Positions 31,326-42,402 are shown, counted from the stretch's first letter. The stretch: 64,000 bases of DNA from Prorocentrum cordatum (GCA_963575745.1 CAUYUJ010017997.1:47501-111500); one strand, 5' to 3'. Made by a program: numbers and translations. Notes: generated from the letters alone by a model not told the origin.

Positions 31326-32036
31326 AATGAATAGGAAAGGAGGACAGCGTAGGCCCAACGCAAAGAACGCCAGCCTCTGCGAGACCACCGGCTGTGAGAC
31401 CCCCCCAAGAGAGAGGATCAGCCGCGCCGCAGAGGATTAAAGGCCAGCAAGGCCAAAAGAGGCCAACAGGCAAGTAGGCCAAATACATTGCGATTTCCTG
31501 CCTCCGAAACCGCTTCGCGATTTTGGGGCGACGAAACTGTTGCCCCTTGAGGCCATATATGTTGATGGCTATAAGGACGGAGATAGTGAAGCGGCCGATG
31601 AAAATGACGAGGAAACACCCGGCTCACCGCATGATTGCCATGTGCCCGAAAGTTTCCAAGCTCGCAATGCCTCGTGCATGATTCCTGGGTCGAACACTTG
31701 GTCCCTCACCGTGAGGCCACTGCATTGGACGCTATTGTTCGCCAAGAGTTGCAGCAATGTCGTCCTCAATGTCTTTCAACAGATTGAACAACAAGCTCAC
31801 TTTGTCATTTGTCCAACCCCCCTTGGTTGGGCATTCGTTTTGAATAGAGCACTGCGGTCGCGTTTCCTTCTCCTCCTCCTCCTCTTCCTCCTTCTCCTCC
31901 TCTCGCCTCCTGCCTTTTGCGTACCTCGTGTGTGTGTGCATCTTGCCTGCGGTACCTCTTGCGTGTGCATCTTGCCTGCGGTACCTCTTGTGTGTGCGTC
32001 TTGCTTGGGGGGATGCGATTTGTGAACATGTCGCCA
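31326..32036 (+). other. Unrecognised protein-like open frame
   Basis: A + frame open from about 31510 to 32025 has a non-repetitive, mixed composition (for example APLEAIYVDGYKDGDSEAAD and NVVLNVFQQIEQQAHFVICP). It then runs into a CTC repeat and cttgcctgcggtacctcttg repeats (three copies, about 31941-32011). I recognise no family. A second + frame is also protein-like here, so the frame is uncertain. Confidence 0.3.
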
Positions 32037-33045
32037 CTTTCGAGGGCTGCTTGGGGGGGCAGCATAGTGGTAGCCGCCGCAGATCCAAATTAGACCTCGT
32101 TATCCCTGGGGGGCAGCACAGCGATGTGCGAAATTGTCACCAGTTTCGAGGGCTGCTGGTGGGTCCAGCGGAGTGAGGCATCGCGCAGATCTGAGCGAGA
32201 CCTCGCCGCCCCTGGGGGACTGCGATCTGCGAAACCGTCGTCACTTTCGACGGCTGCTTGGGGGGGACAGCATAGTGGGTAGCCGCCGCAGATCCAGAGT
32301 AGACCTCGCCATCCCTGGGGGGCTGCGATTTGCGAAACTGCCGCCGCGTTCGAGGGTTGCTTGGGGGTGTCAGCATAGTGGGTAGCTGATGCAGATCCAA
32401 ATTTGAACTCGCCAACCCGGGGGGGCTGCGATTTGCGAAACTGTCGCCACTTTCGAAGGCTGCTTGGGGGGCAGCATAGTGGGTAGCCGCCGCCAATCCA
32501 GAGTAGACCTCGTCATCCCTGGGGGGGGTGCGATTTGCAAAATTGTCGCCAGGTTTCGAGGGCCCCTTGGGGGGTCAGCATAGCGGGTAGCCGCCGCAGA
32601 TCTAAAGTAGACCTCGCCATCCCTGGGGAGGGGGGGGGCCGCCACTTTCGACGGCTGCTTGGGGGGGCCAGCAATAGTGGGTAGCCGTCGCAGATCCAAC
32701 TTCGACCTCGTTATCTCTGGGGGGCCAGCATAGCGATGTGCGAAACTGACACCACTTTCGAGGGCCGCTGGTGGGTCCTGCGTAGTGAGGCACCGCGCAG
32801 ATCTGAGCGAGACCTCGCCGTCCCTGGGGACTGCGATCTGCGAAACCGTCGCCACTGTCAAGGCCTGCTGGCGGTTCCAGCGGAATGAGGCTTCGCGCAG
32901 ATCTGAGCTGGACCTCGCCGTCCATGGGGGGCTACGATTTGCGAGATTGTCGCTACTTTCGAAGGCTGCTGGCGGGTCCAGCGGGGTGAGGCACCACGCA
33001 GATCCGAGCGGGGCCTCGCAATCCCTGGGGGGGTGCGAGCTTCAA
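32037..33045. repeat. 102-107-bp minisatellite, about ten units
   Basis: The unit core is TTCGAGGGCTGCT, GGGGGCAGCATAGTGGGTAG, CCGCCGCAGATCC, GACCTCGCCATCCCTGGGGG and CTGCGATTTGCGAAAC. CGCAGATC recurs at about 102-107-base spacing. Units alternate between two subtypes (GCATAGTGGGTAG and GGAGTGAGGC). Confidence 0.93.
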
Positions 33046-34083
33046 GAATGCAGTTCGCAGAGGTATATGCGCCCATGTCACGTCATCACCTCCGTCTACG
33101 GTCCCCCAAGATACTCATGCCCTGCATTGCGCAGGGGTTGAGTACGTCGCCAGGGTAATATCATACAGGCCGTGACAATGGATCGCTTGTCTCTTTTGTT
33201 GCGGGTACATGCAAGGATGACGGCGGGTGCGTCGATGTAGGCGACATTGTGTCAGCAGAAGTGCCAATGCTTGAAGCGCACGTGTTCTCATGATTTGTCA
33301 AACTGTCCGTTACGGAATGTTGCTTAGCTGGAAGAAACGCCACATCGGGTAAGAAAGGTTGGAGGTTCTCGACCATACTGTCTTTTCTATTCATGAAATC
33401 GAAGCGACGTACACCGAGCGCTACCTTGCAATTTGAGTCCATTGGCAGCCAACCGACTCATGAAGAGTAGTGAAATCTTTGACCCGCAAAATCTATCCAA
33501 TTAGCATGTTGTTCCGTCGTGATAGGAGGCAAGTCGATAAAGCACTGGTCGGACGGGAGGGCGGCCGCTTTTCTTCAGCTATAGGCGCGCACGGCGAGGG
33601 AGACAATTCGAAAGTGCCGTCATCATGCACTGCGCTTTTGCCTCCCCCCTGACACCAACATCTTTGCCCACAATGTTACTCAGACTGCTCCTTGCATCTA
33701 TCGTTCATAGCAGAGGAATCGGCGTTAAGTCTTGTGGAAGTCTGGCGGGTACGTCGACGGCGAGGGTGGCACAAGTGGCAGGTTCGGTAAGTAAGGCGGC
33801 AATTGCAACCAATGAGCACTGTGCCCCACATCACTGGGTACAAAGACTAGCGCATGCTTGTTCAAAACCACACATGTGTTCTTCCCTGCAAGACTGTTGG
33901 CTGAACGTTGCGCGCGGATCTGTTCAGCTTTCTTCCTCCATTTATTCCCCTCTGAAATGCCACGGTATGTCCGTGACCCTTGCTTGAGAGGATTGGCGTC
34001 AGAATTTATTGCATGAGTGCGTCAAGTTCTGGCCGCATATCCACGGTGATTCAAATTGTTGACGGCGCGCTTGTTTACAGCTG
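33046..34083. other. No gene recognised (repeat-poor)
   Basis: One of the least repetitive stretches. The minus frame 33442-33161 (93 codons, MDSNCKVALGVRRFDFMNRK onward) looks protein-like but has no recognised domain. GGTTCG|GTAAGTAAGG near 33791 is a good GT donor without a clear exon. Confidence 0.45.
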
Positions 34084-34252
34084 GGGGGAAAGGAGAAGGG
34101 GCGGGTTTGCTGAGAAGGCTCGGAAGTCCCCCGGCCGTCTTAGAAGGTTTCTGAATGTTCCACGCAGACGCCGAAAACCTTTCAGAAGGCCGGGGGCCTT
34201 CTGAGAAGTCCCGCCGCCTTCTGAGGAGGCCTTCTGCTCCTCACTTCCCCCC
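34084..34252. mobile_element. Family S inverted-repeat element, copy 1
   Basis: GGGGAAAGGAGAAGG at the left pairs with CTGCTCCTCACTTCCCC at the right. The interior has several mutually complementary 'ccttctgaga / tctcagaagg' words. Confidence 0.75.
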
Positions 34253-34439
34253 ATCGCTCGCCGCTGACATGGGAAAGCACTAAGAGTGGGGACAGCTGAA
34301 GCCATCGCCTGGCCTCGATCGGAGGAGCGATCAGGCCGATCTTGGACCGCGGGCGCCCACCTGCGGGCGACGTGGGCGCCGAGCTGGAACATGCCGGAGT
34401 TGGGTCCTGCTCCAAGGCTCTGGAAGGCGGCTTGGCCCT

Positions 34440-34552
34440 CCTCCTCCTCTTCCGCCTCCTCCTTCTTCTCCTCCTCCTTTTCCCCCGTCCGCCCCCGTCC
34501 TCCTCCTCCTCCTCCTCCTCCTCCTCCTCCTCCTCCTCCTCCTTCTCCTACT
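34440..34552. repeat. (CCT)n tract
   Basis: CCT/CTT repeats ending CTACTGG. Confidence 0.95.
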
Positions 34553-34679
34553 GGTCCATTCCCTCCTCCCCCTCCTTCATTTTTTCTCCTAATCGATAAT
34601 TTCTCCCTGTCGCATCCCGAGGCCCGTCGAAAGGGCGGGCTGGGCGTTTCGCTTAATACGTCCTTACCTCTTACGGCCG

Positions 34680-35340
34680 TAAAGTTTCAACACCTTGCAG
34701 CAGTTTCACGGATGGAAGGCGGCTGGTTTTCAAAATGTGGTTCTCGCTTTAGAGCCGCGCACATTCGCTGTAAACATTGTCAGAGCTTCACGCATGGAGG
34801 GCGGCTCGTTTTCAGAATGCGGTTCTCGATTTAGTGTCGTGCTCACTGGTTTAAAACATTTGCACGAGCTTCACGGATGGACGGCGGGCCGTTTTCAACA
34901 CGTGGTTCTCGTTGCGGTTTGTACTGCAGGGCCGCCCATTTTCGCTTGAATCAGTTGCAAGAGCTTCGCGGATGGAGGGCGGTTCGTTTTTCAGAGTGTG
35001 GTTCTCGCTCTAGCGCCGTGTTCGTTTTTTTCTTCGCAACTAGGAATACAAGGGCTTCGCAGATGCAGGGCGGTTCCTTTTCAAACGGTGAATGGAGGGC
35101 GGTTCGTTTTTCAAAGTGTGGTTCTCGCTCTAGCGCCGTGCTCGTTTTTTTCTGTACAACCAGGAATACAAGGGCTTCGCAAATGCAGGGCGGCTCCTTT
35201 TCAAAAAACGGCGGCTCTCGCAGTAGCGCCGCGCACCTTCGTGTGACAGAAGCACAAAGACCTTCCCGGGTGGAGGGTGGTTCTTTTTTCGAAGTATGGT
35301 CCTCGCGTCAGTGCTGCGCACATTCGCCTCAAGAGCTAGA
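34680..35340. repeat. About 83-bp minisatellite, forward orientation
   Basis: The unit contains GTGGTTCTCGCT, AGAGCCGCGCACATTCGCTG, AGAGCTTCACGGATGGAGGG, CGGCTCGTTTTCA. The first three spacings are 81, 83 and 96 bases, then 120. The reverse complement of the same unit forms the array at 49190-49790. Confidence 0.93.
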
Positions 35341-35600
35341 CCGGTCTACTCTGTAAGAACGGTTTTTTGAAGGCAGAGCTGCCTTCAAAAAATAGGAAAG
35401 ACTGGTCTACGCTTCAAGAACGGTTTTTTGAAGGCAGATCTGGCTTCAAAAAATAGGAAAGACTGGTCTACTCTGTAAGAGCGGTTTTTTGAAGGCAGAT
35501 CTGCCTTCAAAAAATTGGTCTACTCTGTAAGAACGGTTTTTTGAAGGCAGATTTGCCTTTAAAAAACCGTTTTTATAACGTAGACCAGTCTTTCCTCCTT
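35341..35600. repeat. Tandem nested hairpins (family K)
   Basis: Four 30-bp palindromes (TTTTTTGAAGGCAG joined to CTGCCTTCAAAAAA) start at 35363, 35424, 35485 and 35536, that is 61, 61 and 51 bases apart, with shared spacers (aggaaagactggtctac). The left outer arm GGTCTACTCTGTAAGAACGG is matched by an inverted copy after the last palindrome (CCGTTTTTATAACGTAGACC), so the array is nested inside a longer hairpin. Confidence 0.93.
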
Positions 35601-35929
35601 GCAGGCCAACGTCCCATTAATGAGATTATGGCGCAATGTCGGAATGTAAGGGCGCAGCAGTCAGGCTGATTCGCGGTATTGAAATCCCAGGTCTGTCGTT
35701 CTGGCGCGATTCGGGATCGCTAGGACGCAAGACACAACAGAAACAGTGATTCGCGGCGTTGAAGTCCTAGGACTCGTTATCTGGCACAGGTTCGGATTTT
35801 CAAACGGCTGTCTTCCAACGGGGCACCCTTTTAATAAAAATGAATTCTTGCAGGGGCCTGTGAAGGAGGAACTTTGAGGGATGGCTTATTGTAAGACGTT
35901 GATGAGTCTTGGGTTTGCACTGGTCCTCC
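35601..35929. other. No gene; about 79-bp partial duplication
   Basis: TGATTCGCGGTATTGAAATC (near 35668) recurs as TGATTCGCGGCGTTGAAGTC (near 35747). Confidence 0.6.
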
Positions 35930-36110
35930 GCCTCCCCCCCGCCTCCCCTTCCTCCTCCTCCTCCTCCTCCTCCTCCTCCGCCTCCTCTTCCTCCTCCTCC
36001 CCCTACTCCTCTTCATCCTCCTCCTCCTCCTCCTCCTCCTCCTCCTCTTCCTCTTCCTCCTCCTCCTCCTCCTCCTCCTCCTCCCCATCCTCCTCCCCCT
36101 CACGAGCAGG
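35930..36110. repeat. (CCT)n tract
   Basis: CCT/CTT repeats. The long poly-Pro, poly-Ser and poly-Arg frames across it are artefacts. Confidence 0.95.
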
Positions 36111-37227
36111 GAACGTATCCGTATCCGCGCCTTCGCGGTCTGGACTCTGGGGCGCGATACCGCGGATGCGCGGTCCCACAGATACGTTTCACGCGGGGCC
36201 TCCGCGAACAAAACACCCCGTATCCGCTCGCCGCGCGCCGCTCCTTCCATGAGATCTGGTCGTTGCAATTCTTTCACGCTGGGCGTTGTCACCGTATTTC
36301 GGGCCCCAGGACCCTCACAGATCGGGCCAGCCCGTAAAATGCTGCAGGAAGATTGGGTCCGGGCCTCTGGCCATGATTTTTCACGAAGTTGCAACCTTTC
36401 GCTAAGTCGGATCTCAGGGTTGCCCAGGGGGCGACGTTGCGGGTTCGAGGTTGGAGGTTTTCGGGCGTTTTCGTCGGTTCGCGTCGGATTTCCAGCCTCG
36501 GTATGCCTTCCGGCAGCTGCGCCTCGCTTGGGGGCGTCCCCAGGGTGCCGGGATCTTCCCGACGGGCCGCCAGACACCCGAGTTATGGCCCGAGAACCAG
36601 ACGACGAGGATCATTCCGGAGGGAGGCTCGGGGAGGGAGGCATCGACCCCCAATCGCTCATTCATCGCCGATGGGGGCCCGATAGCCCACCCCGCCGAGG
36701 GCCGTGCGGTTTCGCCGTCAAGGGCCCTCAGCGATGTATCGCCAGTTCCAGATCGATGCTTCGCCCTCTCAGCCAGTCCCCCCCTTTCCGCCTCCCCTCG
36801 CATGCCGCCCAGGAAGTGGACAGGGGGGGGAGGGGGGCCAGCGGGGCCAGCAAGGGCCAGCTGGGCTGGCCGGGCCTGCAAGGTTCGGCTCGCACGGGGT
36901 GTCTGCGCCTTCTGTCCGACTCTCTGCGCGGGCTTCTTGTGGCAGCGCCGGGTTGGCGCCACAGTGCGCCAGGGTGAGGTCTGCACCGGCGCCCGGCCAC
37001 GACCTCGTCAGGTGCGCGCGCTGATGGCGCGCGCCATGTGCGGGCCGCGGGAGGGGCACCTCGGAGGGCCCAGACCGTCGCCTCGTTGTCGCTTACACGA
37101 CGGCCGTGTTTTTTGTTGTTTGCCTCCGCCTGGGCCACAGGGCCGTCAAAAGGCAGCTCGGGGTCAAACGGCTGGTCCTGGGGGAAGAGGTTCACGCCTC
37201 CAGGGCTCCACGTTGTTAACAGTTCGC
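36111..37227. other. No gene; decayed family B element near 37134
   Basis: Mostly unrecognised GC-rich sequence with overlapping open frames on both strands. 37134-37222 retains GGGCCGTCAAAAGGCAGCTC and GGTCCTGGGGGAAG, the middle of a family B element, without clear ends. Confidence 0.45.
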
Positions 37228-37461
37228 GACGTCGGAGGCGAGGAGGAGGAGGAGAAGGAGGCGGAGGAGGAGGAGGAGCAGGAGGAGGAGCAGGGGAGCA
37301 GGAAGACCAGGAGGACCAGGAGGCCGAGAGGGAGGGGGAGGAGAAGAGGGAGGGGCAGGAGCGGGACCAAGGGGGCAGAGGATGAAATGGTAGGGGGAGG
37401 AGGAGGAGGAGGAGGAGGAGGAGGAGGAGGAGGAGGAGGAGGAGGCGGAGGAGGAGGAGGA
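37228..37461. repeat. (GGA)n tracts
   Basis: Two GGA blocks around a GGGACCAAGGGGGCAGAGG spacer. The second runs directly into the pentamer tail of the retrotransposon. Confidence 0.95.
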
Positions 37462-37523
37462 GGTATGGTATGGTATGGTATGGTATGGTATGGTATGGTA
37501 TGGTATGGTATGGTATGGTATGG
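37462..37523 (-). repeat. (ATACC)n tail of the retrotransposon
   Basis: About twelve GGTAT pentamers on the + strand, equal to ATACC on the element's sense strand, abutting its 3' stem-loop. Confidence 0.93.
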
Positions 37524-37533
37524 AATGGGGTTG

Positions 37534-37551
37534 GGCGGACAAGAGTCCGCC
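37534..37551 (-). other. 3' stem-loop of the retrotransposon
   Basis: A perfect 7-bp stem with a 4-base loop (GGCGGAC, loop, GTCCGCC), 11 bases before the pentamer tail in the element's sense direction. A second weaker stem (CTGCC / GGCAG) follows at 37552-37569. Some LINE families recognise a 3' stem-loop plus short tandem tail for reverse transcription, so this is a plausible template signal. Confidence 0.65.
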
Positions 37552-37654
37552 TGCCGTGTCCGCGGCAGGAACGGGGCTAGTCGCCCTCGAGTGGCCAGGC
37601 CTCTGTGGCCTCGGCCTCACGCTTAGCTTAGCCCGCCTGCACTCCTGCGCCCAT

Positions 37655-38515
37655 TCAACCGCGGAATCGGGCGAGGCAAACCCATGCAGGCGAGCAACTC
37701 GCCCCAGGTCCAGCACGGGGACCGAGACCCCGTACTGGTGGAAGCTGGCGAAGTCCTGAGAACTGTCGGCCACAGGGCCCCCAGGGGGGCCCGCCAGCGG
37801 GCCGCAGCGAAGGCCCAACCTCCACCGAGGACCCAACACCCCCAGCAGGCCCCCCCAGCTTCCCCTGGAGCCATTCGACATCCTCGTCCCCGGGGCCTCG
37901 AAAAGCAGAAAGCCGCGGAGGAGGATGGAGGGCCGAGGGGTGGAGGAACCGACGGAGACGGGATCTCTGGGTCCGAAGCCCTGGGTGCCTAGGGCCTATG
38001 CAGGCCCCCGCGATACCCTTACCAGGCACCACTCGCTGGGCCAGTGAGGCCCCGCAGGAGTTGCAAAAAAACAGGCACGGGTGGTCGGGACCCTCCACGT
38101 CGCATTTCACCACCGAGTGCCCGTGAAACAGCCACGGCCTCCCAGACATCACCCCCACCTCAACGCCCCCCACATCGATCGGCTCGGGCTCGGGCGGCGG
38201 CGGCGGCGGGGCGGGGGCGGCGAGCTTCCAGTCCAGCCTCTCGCGGGTTCGGAGGGCTTCTTCGAGGACCGCAGCATCGCGATCGTCGGTGGCATAGTCT
38301 AGGCTTAGGAAAACGTCCGAGGTGCCTACCACTCCCTCAGTGTCCCAGGCCTTGTGGTCTCCAAGCCACGCGTGCACATGTCCTATCCACCTAACCAGTT
38401 TGACAGCAATATCTTCACCGGCTTCCGTGAAAAGGACCTTCTGGGGGGGACCTTCAAGAGCTGGGCCCCCTTTTTCGCCCATCGGTCCGCGAGACAGTTG
38501 CCGAGCCTGCACCAC
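37655..38515 (-). pseudogene. Retrotransposon C-terminal region
   Basis: An open 286-codon frame in the same frame as the RT region upstream. It includes a Pro-rich patch and a zinc-binding-like segment (FHGHSVVKCDVEG, then LFFCNSCGASLAQR). Its first part overlaps the stretch between two compensating frameshifts, so only the portion below about 38445 is in the element's true frame. Confidence 0.65.
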
Positions 38516-38518
38516 GTG

Positions 38519-40792
38519 TCAAAGAACGAGGCATCTTGTGATGCCGATGGATGGGCCTTGACTTTTCACACTCGCATTGCCACCGTGTTTCAGCCACCAG
38601 CTTTCCCAAAACTGCCTGCTGAAATTAATGAGGCTCAGCGCTTTCGAGGCGTTCCTAGCACAGCCTATGGCCCCAGTGCAATCCGAGAAGACTGTCACCG
38701 CCCCGTCGCTGGCAGGATCGACCGGGAAATGCGACAACATGTGGAACGCGTCATCTTCCGCGTCCCTGGCGGACTGCGTCAAAGACCATGCCAAGGGGAC
38801 AGCACCATCCATTCCACATCTGAGCGAGCCGTCATCGTTGCAGCTGATGACAGCCCATCCCGCACGACGTAGGCCGCCGTGCTGGGTAAAAAACGAGGAA
38901 CCGTCCACAAACACCTCTCCCTCGAAGAGCCATCCCGGCATACACCCCACGAAGCGGAGATGATCCTCCTCGGGGATATCGCGACCCTGGTAGACATGCG
39001 ACGGCGAGGGCAGAAGACCCCTAGCAGAATAGTCACCGCACTCCTCGCCCTTGCTTTTGGCAATGCGAGCCGCCTTGAGCAGCTCGGGCGGACAAAACTC
39101 TCTCCTGAGAAACTCCGACTGGGGCAATCGACATATCGGTGCCAGAGGGTCCCACGGGCCGCCACGGGCCCCGCATTTCACGCAAAACGGATGGGTGGCT
39201 CTCCCTTTCGCGTGATGCCTGCTTTGGCTCCAGTGGGCCCCGCAGTTGACAGACCTGAAGGCGTTGACGTGCCTCTTGGTCCACAGCTCTGAGGTTCTCG
39301 CCAGCGCCGAAACCACGGACCCCCAGTGGACCTCCGAAACCCAAGGACCCCCAAGCCTCCTCAGAGCTGTGGCATCAGAGGCGGCACAGGCAGAGGCTAG
39401 GACCACCTGGCAGGCAGCACCAGGCGAGAAAAAGTCGAGGTCGATCTCGCGCTGGCGATGATCGAGCAGCAAGGTGTGCCGAGCTAGTTGGCAACCAGCT
39501 CTGGCGAGGCTGAGCACAGCGGCCTGGCCTGGGCCAGTGCACTTGCTCCACGGCTTGTCGACGTCCAGCAACTGTACGGCATCAGCGTGAACCATTATGA
39601 TAACTTCTTGCTGGGGGAGCCCGTCACTAACTCCGATGGACCACGCCTTGGCCACTTCCACAGCGTTGACTACGAACGGGCCCCTGACCACAGCCCGCGG
39701 CATGGTGTGCACCCTGAAGGCCAGGCAGGTGCCAGGGGCCAGCCTGGCCTCGGCTCTGAGCGCGTGCACCCTCAGACCGTTCAGCTTGCCGTCCGCGGTG
39801 CCAGTGACCGCCGAGCCCCAGCGCGCCGCGGCGCACGGCGCGCCACGGAAGGTGCGGCACGACTTGGCCCCCGCGGCTTGCAGCAGCTCGATCCTGCTTG
39901 CTGCCCTCTTGGCTCGGGCGAGCCTCTCGGCATGCTCTGGCACTCGCCCTCTGCCGCCGTCGTTGCCGTCGCCACCGAGGCATCGCATGCCAGAGGCCCT
40001 GGTCAGGCCCAGGTCGGACCAGTGGCGGTCCAGCTCCTGAGCCAGCTCCGCATCTGTGGTCATCCACCCCGCCCTTCCCCAGTTGATCTCGAGGCGCCTC
40101 TGCTGGAGCCCCTCGGAGAGGTCGTGGGCTGCATGGGGCAGCCGGCGCCCTGCCATGCGAGCCGTGCCAATTGCCTGGAGGAGGCAGTCGTTCACCAGGC
40201 GCTGGGCCCGCACCAGCGGGCAACTGCTGGCGATGCCACGCAGCAGGGCGTAGGTCAGCAGCTCGGCGACCCCAACCGCACACGAGCAGCCCGCAGCCGC
40301 GGCGCCGGTGGCCTCGATGGCGGGCCCGACCCCCTTGCCCAGCATCGCCTTGCGCGGGAGGCGGTAGCTCGAGCAGAGGGCCCCGAACAGCACCATGGGG
40401 AACTCCGTCGCGACCGCTTGGTCGTGGAGCTCGTCGTGGCTCATCATCTCGTAGCACTCCGTGAGATCGATAACCAGGGTGCTGGACACCATGCCAGTCT
40501 CCCTCGCGAAGGCGGTCATCACCTTGTGCACGAAACCATCCTCATCGCAGGAGCGGTCGGAGGTGCCCCAGTGGAAGGACTGGTCGATCCTGCGCTCCCA
40601 AGCTGCAACTATAGGCTGGCGCAGCTTCGACCAGACACGAGTCCAGAGGCTGGCCATAATGATGGGCCGCGCTCCACCAGGCGGGGGCTTCGGCAGGAAG
40701 ACCACCATCAGCATCTTCAGCGAGCAGCGCGTCGGCTGCCTCTCCCAGGCTCCCACGACAGGAAGGCCTGACGGCAGTGGCGCGGCAGCCAC
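38519..40792 (-). pseudogene. Retrotransposon reverse transcriptase and RNase H
   Basis: A 757-codon frame. The RT signature starts VVFLPKPPPGGARPI (about residues 30-44), and the catalytic Asp of block A is in LVIDLTECYEMMSH (D109). Block B is GCSCAVGVAELLTYALL (169-185). Block C reads LVND (199-202), where functional enzymes have xxDD, so the first of the paired Asps is Asn. RNase H begins FVDGSSFF (about 628; D630), has AED (E679) and SDCTGAI (D704). The frame then breaks: 'gtgaaaagtc' carries one extra A, after which the next frame reads the expected KAH and LADRWAKKGA of RNase H. Confidence 0.9.
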
Positions 40793-40828
40793 CGAAGCTG
40801 CCGCGGGCGCAGGCGGCCCCGCCCGAGG

Positions 40829-41576
40829 CTAGTCCCCATTGGAGGCCAGCACGTAGTCCAGGGCGTCCATGGTGATGGGCGGGAGGTCCTGCCAGGCGCC
40901 ATCTTCACCGCGCGCCCAGAGCCGAGGGTCTGAGCCCCCTTCCCTGCCAGGGTGAATCCTGAGGTTCCCCCACTCCTTCATCCGCACCTTCATGGCGGCA
41001 TCACCTGCCACTGGGAGGCCAGGGTCACTGTCGTCATCCTCGTGCGCTATCACCGTCGACGGGATCAATCTGCCGTCCTTGATGAAGCGATATGCCTTCT
41101 GGCCTCCTGACTTGGTGGCAGCCTCCTGTGCCCACTCTCAATTCCTTACTACGCTTGGCCTTGTCCCTCCTCTGGATGGAGGCTACGTGGTCATCGAGGT
41201 CGACCAGGAGGGCGTGGTAGTCGTGCAAGTCCAGCTCCTGGAACACGTGCGCAATGGCATGCTGGTCCCATGCAGCAAGCGGCCCAGAGGTCGGCCACTC
41301 CGCCTTGTCGAACTCGAACGCACGCACCAAGCGGACCTGGCGCTCGAAGCGGGAATACCTGACCCAGCCGTTGTCCAGTTGGTGTTCTCGAAGAGCGGCC
41401 GCCTTTCTGCAAGGCGCTAGCACGCCTGCCCACTTGCGGTACTCCGCGCTGGTCGTCTCCTTCAGCGTGTCCTCCCACTCCTGGACCAGAGGAACTGTCT
41501 CCACCTGCAGGCCTCTGTCTATGGTCACTCTGCTACGCTTGTGGCCTTCCAGCTGGTGGAGCCTGCCAGGGCGCAC
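40829..41576 (-). pseudogene. Retrotransposon linker before the RT
   Basis: Two frames cover this span. 41576-41034 has basic and acidic helical composition (EWEDTLKETTSAEYRKWAGV, SRFERQVRLVRAFEFDKAEW). 41068-40829 is already in the RT frame but ends at a TAG in phase with the RT frame. No domain name can be given. Confidence 0.7.
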
Positions 41577-42402
41577 CAGAACTCGGAGGCTTCCTCCGCG
41601 TCAGTAGGTCCAGCCCCCAGGCGCCGCGGCCATTCGTCATCAACGAGCTCAGGCGGCGCTGCCTGCGCAGGAGGTGGCAGGGCCAGCGGGTACCGACTGG
41701 GGTAGACCGCCTTGGTGACCGTGACCTTCGGCGCAGGCCCTTCAGCTCGATGGCGGTCGGCGAGTGCGGCGAGATCGGGGCGTCGCCCAGCACTTTGACC
41801 GCGCCAACACGACGGGCAAGTGCCCCCGACACTATGGCGTAGTCGTGCTCGCGCTTGCCGCAAGTTGGACACCAGGGACACACGAGCACTCCTGAGGCCT
41901 GATTTGCCCAGCTGGCCAAGTCGCCAGACTCGGTGTTCCAGTCCGCCAGGATGGCCCACGGCCACGCAAGGCCTCCAACCCAAGATTGCAGGGCCTCGAG
42001 CAGCGCAATTCCGAGGCCTGTGACCCCGATGCTGCCCACCACGTAGGCCGAGACAAAGAAGATCGGGAAGCCCCGGCCCGAGTTGAGCTTCGCGGCTCTC
42101 GCCCGATGGGGGGCCCAGCACACTGCATTCCTTGGGCCTATCAACGCTGGCCGCCGCCATCGCCACGAGGACTGCCACGCCTCCAGAGCTGTCCAGGGGT
42201 CCTGGGCCCGCGTCCTGCGCCAGACTCCGAGGAACTCGAAGCCAGCGCGCCGAGTCCAGTTCGCCGCCGACTTCAGCTTGGCGCCATTCTTGATATGGTG
42301 CCCCTGCAGGCCGACGACGTCGAACGTCAGCTTCTTGTCACTGCTCCACTCCAAGAAGGCCCGACCACTGGCCCGCGAGTTGGTATCCGCCGAAACTATC
42401 AA
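41533..42402 (-). pseudogene. Retrotransposon endonuclease (EEP) domain
   Basis: A 289-codon frame with the layout of an endonuclease/exonuclease/phosphatase domain. The order is IVSADTNSRASGRAFLEW, then FDVVGLQGHH where the family has QE (catalytic Glu replaced by Gly). Next come ILADWNTES (the GDFN position), HDYAIVSGAL, and PISPHSPTAIEL where the family has SDH (Asp replaced by Pro). Such domains nick the target DNA for LINE insertion. The two lost catalytic residues indicate inactivity. Confidence 0.8.

Noticed and set aside
35341-35600. CRISPR array
   Set aside because: The repeats are regularly spaced and palindromic, but the spacers are also repeated, the host is a eukaryote, and an inverted outer copy shows a nested hairpin element.
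36420-36460. tRNA-like GGGTTCGAGG word
   Set aside because: No matching acceptor, D or anticodon arms could be drawn around it.
39488-40771. 427-codon + frame opposite the reverse transcriptase
   Set aside because: It lies antisense to clear RT motifs and shows no domain of its own.
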